A stretch of 64,000 nt of DNA, taken from contig CAWGKA010000009.1 in NCBI GenBank assembly GCA_963823045.1, positions 310,001-374,000 of the forward strand, read 5' to 3'. Position 1 is the first letter of the stretch; the number at the start of each line of letters is the position of its first letter. The notes beneath the pieces are model-generated. The model ran no database searches. It saw only the letters and a list, made by a program, of their open reading frames with translations, and was not told the DNA's origin. This document shows positions 54,323-63,138 of the stretch, piece after piece. Position numbers and translations under genes: made by a program. Source of the stretch: JADLGL01 sp963823045 (lineage in GTDB: Bacteria; Pseudomonadota; Alphaproteobacteria; Rhizobiales; Kaistiaceae).

Positions 54323-54893
54323 CTACCGGCCCTTGGCCGGCGTCCCGGTTGCCGCTTGCGGCGGCCAGACCTGCGGGAAATCACCCGGCTCGATGGTGCC
54401 GTTGCATTCATCCTGGGCGTAGAAGGCGCGGAGGCGAAAGCCATATTCCACCCATTGCCAGACGCCCGAGCTGCCGCAATCGGCGAGACCGCGGAGCTTG
54501 TAGAAACTGTGAAGGGTCAGCGTCTCGGGATCGAAAGTCGGGTTGAACAGCTGGTCAACGCCCATCCAGCCATAGGGCCCGTAATAGTCGACGAAGAGCT
54601 GGTGGGCGTATGTGTCCTGGCCGTCATTGCCGACATAGAAGGCGTAGCTGAAATTGTAGGCGCCGGCGGCGCAGGGGACCATGTAAAGCGTGAAGCCGTT
54701 GGTGAGGGGGTGGATTTCCCAATCCTCGCCATGCGCGAGCTGGTCGAGCGGCTCGCACATCTCGTCTTCGGCGTGCTGGGCGAGGAGCGTCGGCGGCAGC
54801 TCGGTCGGCAGGCTTGTGGATTGAGCCACCGCCGGTGCGACGGCAAAGACAGCCGCCGCGCCATGCGGCGAGCGGACGAAGCACGCGTTTCAT
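54323..54893 (-). CDS. DUF1176-like secreted protein (frame broken)
   Basis: ATG 54893; MKRVLRPLAAWR then, one base shifted near 54850, AAVFAVAPAVAQS makes a signal peptide. The mature part has LTNGFTLYMVPCAAGAYNFSYAFYV and LHSFYKLRGLADCGSSGVWQW, resembling DUF1176 with its paired cysteines. About 190 codons. The leader contains a 9 bp unit repeated three times that duplicates GGGAGG ahead of the start codon. Periplasmic; function unknown. Confidence 0.65.
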
Positions 54894-54945
54894 CTCATGC
54901 CTCCCATGCCTCCCATGCCGCGCCGGCCTGCCCTCGCTGTGGCGT

Positions 54946-56141
54946 CTAAGGCAGCGGCGTCACGAAGTCCTGCCAGATATAGCCGTGGTTGCCGTCATAA
55001 TAGACCTCGCACCACGGGTCGCAGGCAACAACCTGCAACTCCGCACCCTGCGGAACGACGAGGATAGTCGGCGTCCCATTATCCGGACCGGTGTGAAGGT
55101 TCACCCAGGTCGTCGCCGTTGCTGTCGTCATGCCTGTGGCGGGCGGTGAGGTTGTCGTTTCGGCCACAGTGGTTGCTGGCGCTGGCTCTGGCGCAGGCGG
55201 GTCGCCCGCCGCCGGGACGAGCGGTCCGCCCATCGCCGCGCCGGCACCGTCGCCATCGGCGATGCGATTGCCTGCTGGGTCGATGGTTTCCACGACGATC
55301 GGATTGACGGCCGTTTCGTTGGCGGCCGGCGGGGTGGTGTCGGTGCCGGCTGTCTCGGTCGGCGCTGTTGCCGGTTCGGTTGGGGCGGGATCCGGCAAGG
55401 CGGTGCGATCCGCCGTCAGCGGCACCGGGTCGACGCCAATGACGCGAACGCCTTCCGAAGCCGGTGTCGCGGGCTCTGGCGCAGGGGCCGTTTCGGTCGG
55501 AGCCGGCGTTGCCGCGAAGATGTCCTCCGCCGGGATCGTTGGGCCCGGAGCGCCTGTCGAGGCGACGGTCATGCCGTCGTCGAGGACCACCACCGGGTCC
55601 TGCGAGAGCTGGACAAAGGCGTAGGTGCCGCCCGCAGCAACCAGTAGGAGAATAGCGGGGATGGTCAGGCCGAGGCGCGACCGCGGCAGACGTTCCTCGG
55701 CAGGGGCGGCGCGGTGCGCGCGTCCAATTCGCGGCTTGCCAGAAGCGTGCGGTGGCAGCGACCGGCGCCGGCTCGTCGTCGTGAAGACGCCTCGTCCTCG
55801 GCTTCGTCATAATCGCCGGCGATCGCTTGCGGTTCTGCTTCGTCCAGCGGTTCGGGCTCGGCGAGGGGAAAGCCGGCATCGGCAAAATGGTCAAAGGCGG
55901 CGGGCTCTTCCTCGGGCTCGGCGAAATCGTCGTGAAGGATGCGCTCGAGTTCGTCGATGAGACCGCTGCTGGCATCGATGAACGGGTTCTCGGCCGGCAC
56001 GTCTTCGCCGGCCATTTCCGCGCCAAAGGCGGCGAAATCCTCGGTCTCTTCAGCCGGCGGCAGATCCTCTGCATCGTCGGTCGGCTGTAATGTTGCTCCG
56101 TCGGTCGGCTGGGCGACCCTTGTTCGCTCGTAGATCGTCAT
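54946..56141 (-). CDS. Membrane-anchored protein with C-terminal SH3-like domain (frame broken)
   Basis: ATG 56141 (MTIYERTRVAQPTDG). Layout: about 130 acidic cytoplasmic residues (AEETEDFAAFGAEMAG; GLIDELERILHDDFAEPEEE), one membrane helix (GLTIPAILLLVAAGGTYAFV), a 130-residue Thr/Pro/Ala linker, then a bacterial SH3 domain (ATTWVNLHTGPDNGTPTILV; LQVVACDPWCEVYYDGNHGYIW). Frame changes near 55790 and 55690. SH3b domains often bind cell wall. Divergent from the ParA-like gene at 56544. Confidence 0.75.
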
Positions 56142-56543
56142 CAGGCGGGTTACTCCACTCACTTCAACACCCGCCAGTCGAAAAACGAGGACGGCACAAT
56201 CCCAGCGTCGGCCAGTAATCACCACCCCGCGTTACTCCCTGCGGTTGTCCGCGCACCCCTGCCCCGGTCGCTTGTTATCCGCCGCTTTCGCGTGGGGTCA
56301 TTTAGGGTGGCAAATGTGGTCGACGATGGCCGACAATGGGGCACGGAGAAGGCAATTGCTGCTGCATTTTCAGCAACATTGTCCTGGTCATCACATGCCT
56401 GCCTGATTTGACGGCTAGGAGTTGCCGTTGTCTGCCAAGCCGCTTTCGGGCCTTGCGGATAGTTGACTCGAAGTCCACTCTGCGAATAGGCGCCGTGGGC
56501 GCCCAATAACGTTCCGCGCAGCCAGTCGAAGGGGACAGCAAGC
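56142..56543. other. Divergent intergenic region upstream of the first ParA-like gene
   Basis: A 402 bp gap with no convincing gene. It contains the short palindrome GGCGCC-GTG-GGCGCC near 56490 and one GANTC (GACTC) in the same stretch. It must carry promoters for both the SH3 protein and the ParA-like gene; no clear sigma or operator motif was recognised. Confidence 0.4.
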
Positions 56544-57273
56544 ATGAAGCCGGCATTGATACTGGTAGGAGCCGACAAGGGCGGCGTCGGGAAGACGACC
56601 GTGTGCCGGGTTCTGTTGGATTATCTGTCGGAGCGCGGCATCGCATGCGCGGGCGTTCGACACCGAGGCGCCGCGCGGGACGCTGGAGCGCTTCTATCCT
56701 GAGATCACCGAGATCGTGAACATCAACCACACCGCCGACCAGATGCAGATCATCGACACGCTGGGCGAAGGCGAGGCGAAGGTGACGCTGGTCGACGTCC
56801 GCGCCGGGCAGTTGTCGACGATCCTGGCAGCGCTGGACGAGTTCGGCTTCCTCGAAGCGGCCAAGGAAGGCGAATTCAACTTCCTCCTGTTCCACATTCT
56901 GGGCTCGTCGATCGCCTCGCTTGAGGAGATCGCCGAGACGGCCCCCTATGCCACCGATGCGCACTATTATCTGGTGAAGAATTACGTTGCCGACGGCACC
57001 TATTTCGAATGGGAGCCCGACACCTATGCGAGCTATTTCCATCAGGTGAAGAGCGCGACGGACGTCACCGTCCCTAAGCTCAACGAACTCGCTTATGAGC
57101 AGGTCGATTTCGCCGGTATTCCGTTCTCCGATTTCATCGAGGACAAGGCGAATTCGTTCGTTCTGCGCGGCTATGTGCGCAGCTGGCTCCAGGGGATCGT
57201 CGCCGAATTCGATGATGTCGGCATCATCCGAGCCCTGACCGGTCGCGGCAAGGCCGCACGGCGGGCGCGCTAG
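56544..57273 (+). CDS. ParA/MinD-like ATPase, paralogue A (frame broken)
   Basis: ATG 56544 (MKPALILVGADKGGVGKTTVCRVLLDYL), deviant Walker A KGGVGKTT at residues 12-19. One indel near 56648 restores RAFDTEAPRGTLERFYPEIT. The Walker B-like VTLVDVRAG is at about residue 85; FLLFHILGSSIASLEEIAE and VPKLNELAYEQVDFAG follow. About 243 codons. Very similar along its length to the convergent gene at 57280. No ParB-like partner or Walker A' LD.DPQ motif, so it is unlike chromosomal ParA. Cargo and function unknown. Confidence 0.8.
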
Positions 57274-57279
57274 CCCGCC

Positions 57280-58106
57280 TCAGCGGCCCTTCCCGACTTC
57301 GTCGAGAGCGCGAAGCCGCTCCAGCAGCATTTCAGAAATTTCCTCAAGGCGCGACATCGTCGGTGTTCGGTCGGCGGCGATGCCTCGACCTTCTTCGCCG
57401 TGGTCTTGCGGCCGAAATTGCCGCCGACGGCGGCATCGTCGAGCTGTGCGGTCACATTCTGCCGCCAGGTGCGGACATAGCCGCGCAGCACGAAGGACTT
57501 CGTCTCGTCGCTGACGAACTGCGAGAACGGAACGCCGGCTAGATCGATCTGCTCATAGGCGAGCTCGTTGAGCTTGGGGATGGTCAGTTCGGTAGCGCCA
57601 GTCGCCTTGGCGAAATAGGAGCGATAGGTGTCCGGGTCCCACTCGAAATAGCTGCCCTCGGAGACATGGTTCTTGACGAGGTAGTAGCGAGCGTCAGCGA
57701 CGAAGGGGAGGATCTCGGCGATCTCTTCCAGCGAGGCGATCGACGAGCCGAGAATGTGGAAGAGAAGGAAATCAAAACGGCCGTCGCGTGCGGCGTCGAG
57801 AAAGCCGATTTCCTGCAGCGAGGTCAGGATGGCGCGCAGATGCCCGGCGCGGACGTCGACCAGCGTCACCTTCTCGTCGTTGGCGTCGAGCGTATCGAAG
57901 ATGCGCATCTGGTCCGACGTCTGGGTGATGTTCACGACGTCGGTGATGTCGGGATAGAAGCGCTCCAGCGTTCCGCGCGGGGCTTCCGTGTCGAAGGCCC
58001 GCGTCGGGATCCCGCGGTCGGCGAGGTAGTCGAGCAGAATGCGGCTGACGGTCGTTTTCCCGACGCCACCCTTGTCGGCACCGACCAGGATCAAAGCCGG
58101 CTTCAT
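57280..58106 (-). CDS. ParA/MinD-like ATPase, paralogue B (frame broken)
   Basis: ATG 58106 (MKPALILVGADKGGVGKTTVSRILLDYL). The same order of motifs as its neighbour: RAFDTEAPRGTLERFYPDIT, VTLVDVRAG, FLLFHILGSSIASLEEIAE, IPKLNELAYEQIDLAG and SFVLRGYVRTW. A C-terminal extension follows and, after a frame change near 57365, ends MSRLEEISEMLLERLRALDEVG, probably a short coiled coil absent from paralogue A. The two genes point at each other with a 6 bp gap. Confidence 0.8.
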
Positions 58107-58326
58107 CGCCTTCCCTTCGATATTCAGTCCGTAACGAGCCACGCCAACGAGCGGGGCCGATCGCTGAGAGAGTGAACCCGCCAGTGGCCGACCGCAAGCG
58201 GGGCGATCGGCCAGGTCGCATCGCCGCCGCAGCCGAGGCAATGCGTCCAGCCTGACCGCCATACACAGGGAAGATTATGGTGGCGGCTTGCCGACAATGA
58301 GGCAGAAGTGAGGGAATCGGCCTCGG

Positions 58327-59163
58327 TCAATCCTTCTTCACAACGGCGTCGATTTCCTTCAGCTGCGCCAGCAAGGCCGGCATGTCGCTGAGGCGGATCA
58401 TGGTGTCGCCGTCCGACGGTGCGTGCTCGGGGTCCTGATGCGTCTCGATGAAGATGCCGGCGACGCCGACGGCCGCGGCGGCACGGGCGACGATGGGCGC
58501 ATATTGGCGCTCGCCGCCCTCGGCGCCGGGCTCACGAACGGAATGGGTGGCGTCGAAAATTACCGGGGCCCCGGTACGGGCCATGATCGGCAGCGACCGC
58601 ATGTCGGCAACCAGGTTGTTGTAGCCGAAGCTGGCGCCGCGTTCGGTGAGGAGAACGTCCTGGCAGCCGCCGGCAAGGAGCTTGTCGACGACATGGCGCA
58701 TGTCCTGCGGCGCGACGAACTGGCCCTTCTTGACGTTGACGGGCTTTCCGGTCGCCGCAGCCGCCAGCAGAAGGTCGGTCTGGCGGCATAGGAAGGCCGG
58801 GATCTGCAGAATGTCGACCGCCTCGGCGATTTCCGCGCATTGGTCGGGCAAATGCACGTCGGTGATGACGGGCAGGCCAAATGCGTCCCTCAGCTCCGCG
58901 AAGATCGGCAGGGCACGATCCATGCCGATGCCGCGCGCGCCGGTGATGGCGGTACGGTTCGCCTTGTCGAAGGATGTCTTGAAGACGAAGCCCAGGCCCA
59001 GCGCCGCCGTCATCTCCTTCAACCGCCCGGCCATATCAAAGGCGTGTTCGCGGCTCTCCAGCTGACAAGGGCCGGCGATGACCGCGAGAGGCAAGTCATT
59101 GCCGAAGCGCACGTCGCCTACAGCGACATGGTGATGCGGGCGAAGGGAGGCGTTAGCTGTCAT
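58327..59163 (-). CDS. kdsA: 3-deoxy-D-manno-octulosonate 8-phosphate synthase
   Basis: Intact, 278 residues. Condenses arabinose 5-phosphate with PEP to Kdo-8-P for lipid A inner core. LAVIAGPCQLESREHAFDMA, FKTSFDKANRT, ITDVHLPDQ, VNVKKGQFVAPQDM, LLTERGASFGYNNLV and FIETHQDPEHAPSDG are the family motifs. The DxH-GPC form suggests a metal-dependent type. Confidence 0.95.
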   Translation of the reverse strand: MTANASLRPHHHVAVGDVRFGNDLPLAVIAGPCQLESREHAFDMAGRLKEMTAALGLGFVFKTSFDKANRTAITGARGIGMDRALPIFAELRDAFGLPVITDVHLPDQCAEIAEAVDILQIPAFLCRQTDLLLAAAATGKPVNVKKGQFVAPQDMRHVVDKLLAGGCQDVLLTERGASFGYNNLVADMRSLPIMARTGAPVIFDATHSVREPGAEGGERQYAPIVARAAAAVGVAGIFIETHQDPEHAPSDGDTMIRLSDMPALLAQLKEIDAVVKKD

Positions 59164-59182
59164 GTCGCGGCGGTTCTCCGGG

Positions 59183-59935
59183 CTATTGCAAGGCTAGGCA
59201 ATCTTCGATCGGAAGGTAAGCCGCGCCGGCTTCACATAGAACGCTTGGCTCCGCGGTCGAATAAATGTCGACACCGGCCGCTGCAAGTTGTTCGCGATAT
59301 TCGGCGAAGATCGCAGCGTGGCGCTCACGGAACGGCTCCGCCTCCAGCGTCTCGCGCGGGGTCTGAAGCGCAGCGCGAAGAACGTCATAAGTGGTGTAGG
59401 TGTGGTCCCGATCGATGTCCGGATACTCCTTTAGGATCTCGAGATCCTGTTCGATCAAGCGCCGGCACTCATCGTCGTAGTCGTAGAAATGGGTAGCATT
59501 TTCCTGCTCGACGCCGACGAAGACGACGCGCCGAGCGCCGAGAATGAAGGCGAGATGCGTCGCTGCGAGCGCGACATTGCGCATCGTGTAGATGAAGGGC
59601 AGGTCTGGGCTGAGGCGTTTATGGAGGCGGTCACCAGGGGCGAAGCGCCGTCTCAGAAGCGGCAGCAGAAAATCGAGCAGCGCAGGCTCGTCCACCAGAC
59701 GCATATGAAGATGAATTGCCTGTTCGGTTCTCGCGCGGGCCAGGATGTGATGGTCGACATAGGACGAAATGAAGTAGCGCGGCTTCACCTTATATTGGGT
59801 GAGGTTGACGCCGATCGTCGGCCTCCGGGACAATTCGTCAAGTATCGTCTCAGGCAAACGGGCGAGCTGCGGCCCTGCGCCGACGATGAAGACGGTCGAT
59901 CCCGCCTCGCGATCATTGAGATCGAGGTAGTTCAC
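59183..59935 (-). CDS. Unrecognised protein with Rossmann-like GAGP motif
   Basis: Intact, 250 residues, not confidently placed. The N-terminal STVFIVGAGPQLARLPETIL and RPTIGVNLTQYKVKPRYFISSYVDH recall DUF115/MptE-like or Maf motility-glycosylation proteins; LAFILGARRVVFVGVEQENATHFYDYDDE supports that kind of fold. No signal peptide or membrane segment. It sits between kdsA and a CMP-sugar synthetase gene, so a role in handling an acidic surface sugar is an inference from context only. Confidence 0.6.
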   Translation of the reverse strand: MNYLDLNDREAGSTVFIVGAGPQLARLPETILDELSRRPTIGVNLTQYKVKPRYFISSYVDHHILARARTEQAIHLHMRLVDEPALLDFLLPLLRRRFAPGDRLHKRLSPDLPFIYTMRNVALAATHLAFILGARRVVFVGVEQENATHFYDYDDECRRLIEQDLEILKEYPDIDRDHTYTTYDVLRAALQTPRETLEAEPFRERHAAIFAEYREQLAAAGVDIYSTAEPSVLCEAGAAYLPIEDCLALQ

Positions 59936-60029
59936 TGATGCACGCCCCAGCCAAGGCCAAAGGCCCCCTCATGCCAACCTTAGCCAGCCGAACGTCGAGG
60001 GCGTCAATCTCCCGAGGGGACCATCTGGC

Positions 60030-60720
60030 GTGAATGTGATCGCCGTCATTCCCGCGCGCGGCGGTTCGAAAGGTGTGCCGCGCAAATCCATCCGCCCGGT
60101 GAACGGCGTTCCCCTGATCGTCTATCCGATCCGGGCGGCCCTGGCGGCCAGGCTCGTCGACGCCGTCGTCGTCACCACCGACGATGATGAGATCGCCGAG
60201 ATCGCCGCGGGAGCCGGTGCGCAGATCGTTCGCCGGCCCGCGGAGCTTGCCGTCGAACTCGATCATGCCCGAGCCGGCCATCATCCATGCGCTCGATGAA
60301 AGGCACGGCGCCGGCCACGAAGACCCCGACATCACGGTTCTGGTGCAAACGACGGCGCCGCTCGTGGAGGCAGCCGATATCGACGGCACCGTCGCGCTGC
60401 TGTCGGATGCCGATTGCGCCTTCGCCGCCGCGCCGTTCCCGTACTTCCTCTGGCGTGAGGGCGATGGAGGAGATGTGGTCGCGGTCAACCACGACCAAAG
60501 GGTCCGCCTGCCCCGCCAGGACTTGCCGGCGCAATATCTCGAGGCTGGTTCCGTCTATGCGATGAAGACGGCGGGGCTACGCGCGCACCGTCACCGCTTC
60601 TTCGGGCGGGTTGCCGTCTACGCCGTTCCGCGTTGGCGCGTCGTCGAGATCGACGACAAGGATGACATTGCGGCGGCGGAAGCGCTGCTGGCGCAACAGA
60701 AGGGCGACGGCATTCGCTAG
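60030..60720 (+). CDS. Acylneuraminate cytidylyltransferase family protein (frame broken)
   Basis: GTG start at 60030 (VNVIAVIPARGGSKGVPRKSIRPVNG), the CTP-binding signature of NeuA/KdsB-like enzymes that activate nonulosonic acids with CMP. LVDAVVVTTDDDEIAEIA follows; one frame change near 60265, then TVLVQTTAPLVEAADIDGTV, YLEAGSVYAMKTAGL and VEIDDKDDIAAAEALL. About 230 codons. Probably makes CMP-Kdo-like or CMP-sialic-like donors; the sugar is unknown. Stop shared with the convergent sigma factor gene (CTAG). Confidence 0.82.
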
Positions 60721-62008
60721 GAGCGTTCGCCGTCGGCCTTGGCGGCGCTCTCCGCGGCGCGCGCCAGCATCAATTTGCGCTCGCGTTCGTTTTGCGTGAG
60801 CGCGGCGGAGCGGTCGAACTCTTCGCGCGCCTCGGCGTGTCGGCCGAGCTTGGCGAGAAGGTCGCCCCGCACGGCCGGCAACAGATGATAGCCGGCGAGC
60901 TTCGGTTCGTTGCGGATATTGTCGATGATCGCCAGCGCTGGCTCGGGGCCGAAGGCCATGCCGACCGCGACGGCGCGGTTGAGTTCGACAATCGGTGACT
61001 TCGTGCGCAGAGACAGCGCCATATAGAGCGCCGCGATCCGCGTCCAATCGGTTTGTTCCGCCGTTGCCGCCGTCGCGTGGCAAGCGGCGATGGCGGCCTG
61101 CAAAGCGTATGAGCCCCGTGCGCCTCCAAGCGCCTCGGCGCGGGCGAGGGCAGCAAGGCCGCGGTGGATGGCCATGCGGTTCCAGCGGGAACGATCCTGC
61201 TCGAGCAAGAGGATGGCGTTGCCCTCGGGATCGGTGCGGGCGCCGGTGCGCGAGGCCTGGATCTCCATCAGCGCCAGCAGGCCGTGCACCTCCGTTTCGT
61301 CCGGGCGCCAGCGCCGCAAGGATGCGGCCGAGACGCAGCGCTTCCTCGCAGAGCTGCGGGCGCATCCAGTCTTCGCCGGCGGTCGCGGCATAGCCTTCGT
61401 TGAAGATGAGATAGATGACCTGCAGCACCGACGGCGAGCGCGCTCGGCACGCTCGGGGCCATGCGGCACCTCGAACGGGACGCCGGCATCGGCGAGCGTG
61501 CGCTTGGCGCGGACGATGCGCTGCGCCATGGTCGGCTCCGCCGCGAGGAAGGCGCGGGCGATTTCGCCCGTCGACAGGCCGGCAACGACACGCAGCGTCA
61601 GCGCGATGCGCGCCTCGGTCGACAAGCACCGGATGGCACGCGGTGAAGATGAGGCTCAGCACATCGTCGCCGATGTCGTCGTCGAGCATCTCCTCCGATT
61701 CCCGAGCCGGATACGCTCCTGCTCCTCCTCGAGATCGCGCGCGAGTTCGGCGTGCTTCCGTTCCAGCATCTGGTTGCGGCGGAAGAGATCGAGGGCGCGG
61801 TGTTTGGCCGTCGCCATCAGCCAGGCGGCGGGCTTGTCGGGAATGCCGGATCTGCGGCCAGCTTGCCAGCGCGGAGACGAGGGCCTCCTGCGCCAGTTCT
61901 TCGGCGAGACCGACATCGCGCTAGTCATGCGCGCGAGGCCGGCGATCAGGCGGGATGCCTCGATGCGCCAGACTGCGTCGATCGTCCTGTTGATGTCGCT
62001 GCCGTCAC
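60717..62008 (-). CDS. ECF sigma factor, ECF42 type with C-terminal extension (frame broken)
   Basis: Sigma-2 region (RIEASRLIAGLARM; AWLMATAKHRALDLFRRNQM), sigma-4 region (RIALTLRVVAGLSTGEIARAFL; PTMAQRIVRAKRTLA) and a long C-terminal extension of TPR-like helices (LQVIYLIFNEGYAATAGEDWM; EIQASRTGARTDPEGNAILL; HAEAREEFDRSAAL). Several frame changes, near 61910, 61860, 61700, 61620 and 61440. GTG 62008 is the best start. ECF42 factors lack a classical anti-sigma factor and are encoded with DGPF proteins, as here. Confidence 0.82.
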
Positions 62009-62032
62009 GATGCCCGTTTAGGGCATCGTGAC
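62004..62032 (-). repeat. Perfect 12 bp inverted repeat over the sigma-factor start
   Basis: GTCACGATGCCC / GGGCATCGTGAC with a 5-nt loop. On the minus strand the right arm contains the likely GTG start codon of the sigma factor. No T tract follows, so it is not a standard terminator. It lies 45 bp after the upstream YciI stop. Confidence 0.6.
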
Positions 62033-62076
62033 GGCGTCGTCACGACCTTCGCCGCTCCTGGCTGGGGGCCCGCCGC

Positions 62077-62461
62077 CTAGACGTTCCAGTCCGCCGGCGG
62101 GGCTTCCATGTACTGGCGGACCTCGACGGTCATATCGACGCCTGGCCAGTATTTGGTGTGGAGATCGAGGAACTGGCGCACCCAGTCGAGCGCTTCGGCC
62201 TTGGTCTTGGTCTCGTAGACGGCGAAACCGCCGATGACTTCCTTGCCTTCGGCAAACGGGCCGTCGGTGACTTCGATCTCGCCATTGCGGAGACTGTACC
62301 TCGGCGCCGGCCTCGGTCGGCATCAGGCCGCCCGATATCGACCATCACGCCAGCTTTCTCCGCGTCGATCGCCGAGCTGAGTGATGCCGTCGAACAGCTC
62401 CTTCGGCGGCATGCCTGTGCCCTTCCTTCATCTTCACCATCGTCATGAATTTCATCGTCAT
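62077..62461 (-). CDS. DGPF/YciI-family protein 1 (frame broken)
   Basis: Start MTMKFMTMVKMKEG at 62461 after GAGGAG. Frame changes near 62410 and 62330-62300 interrupt PPKELFDGITQL, EKAGVMVDIGGLMPTEAG and EVTDGPFAEGKEVIGGF, which carries the DGPF signature; the end is WLDLHTKYWPG-like then EVRQYMEAPPADWNV. About 128 codons. Such proteins are co-transcribed with ECF42 sigma factors and may act in their signalling; biochemical role unknown. Confidence 0.75.
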
Positions 62462-62572
62462 ATCTCCTCGCTGCGGGTTACGGCGAAGGCCGGCGCCGAT
62501 GCGACGAACCCCCGCTCATCATGACGACGAACGAGGGTCCGCGAAATCGACAGGGGCGGCGATTTTTCTTCG

Positions 62573-63004
62573 CTAGCGGCGCTCGGCAAGGCCGGACGCG
62601 GCGCGCATCTGGTCCTCCTGTTCGCGCAGTTCGCCGGTGAAGGCATCACCGAAATCATCAGTTTCGAAGATCTGGCGGAGCTCGATCTCCGTGCCGGAAT
62701 CGACGGGGAAAGGCGCCCGCTTCATCCATTCGATCGCCTCCTCTTTTGACTTCGCCTGGATGATCCAGAAGCCGGCGACGAGTTCCTTGGTCTCGGCGAA
62801 GGGCCCGTCGATGACCGATTTCTTGCCTTCGCCGAAGCGGATGCGCGCGCCCTTGGAGCTCGCCTGCAGGCCCTCGCCGGCAAGCATGACGCCGGCCTTC
62901 ACCAGTTCCTCGTTGTATTTGCCCATCGCCGTGAGCTCGGCCTCGCTCGGCATGACACCGGCCTCGCTGTCGGGAGTTGCCTTCACTATCACCATGAATC
63001 GCAT
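62573..63004 (-). CDS. DGPF/YciI-family protein 2
   Basis: Intact, 143 residues: RFMVIVKATPDSEAGVMPSE, YNEELVKAGVMLAGEGLQASSKG, SVIDGPFAETKELVAGFWIIQAKSKEEAIEWMKRAPF. Dimeric alpha-beta fold of the YCII-related family with the DGPF motif. 111 bp upstream of DGPF protein 1; the two genes and the sigma factor run in one direction and are probably one operon. Confidence 0.9.
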   Translation of the reverse strand: MRFMVIVKATPDSEAGVMPSEAELTAMGKYNEELVKAGVMLAGEGLQASSKGARIRFGEGKKSVIDGPFAETKELVAGFWIIQAKSKEEAIEWMKRAPFPVDSGTEIELRQIFETDDFGDAFTGELREQEDQMRAASGLAERR

Positions 63005-63093
63005 CGTCTTTTCTCCTCTTCAGGGCGGGCGGCGGCGCATCGAACGCCGCCTGTTGGAAAACCCGGTCCTGCTCTCACGACGATTGGGGCGGC

Positions 63094-63126
63094 GACCGAT
63101 CGACATTTTGTCGACCGGTCTTTTTT
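63094..63126 (+). repeat. Inverted repeat with T tract between the MFS and DGPF genes
   Basis: GACCGATCGAC / GTCGACCGGTC (one G-T-type mismatch), loop ATTTT, then six T on the plus strand. It looks like a plus-strand terminator, but both flanking genes read leftward. The embedded palindrome GACCGGTC resembles TetR-type operators, so it may instead be an operator upstream of the DGPF-sigma operon. Confidence 0.5.
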
Positions 63127-63138
63127 GACGCCTCGCCG

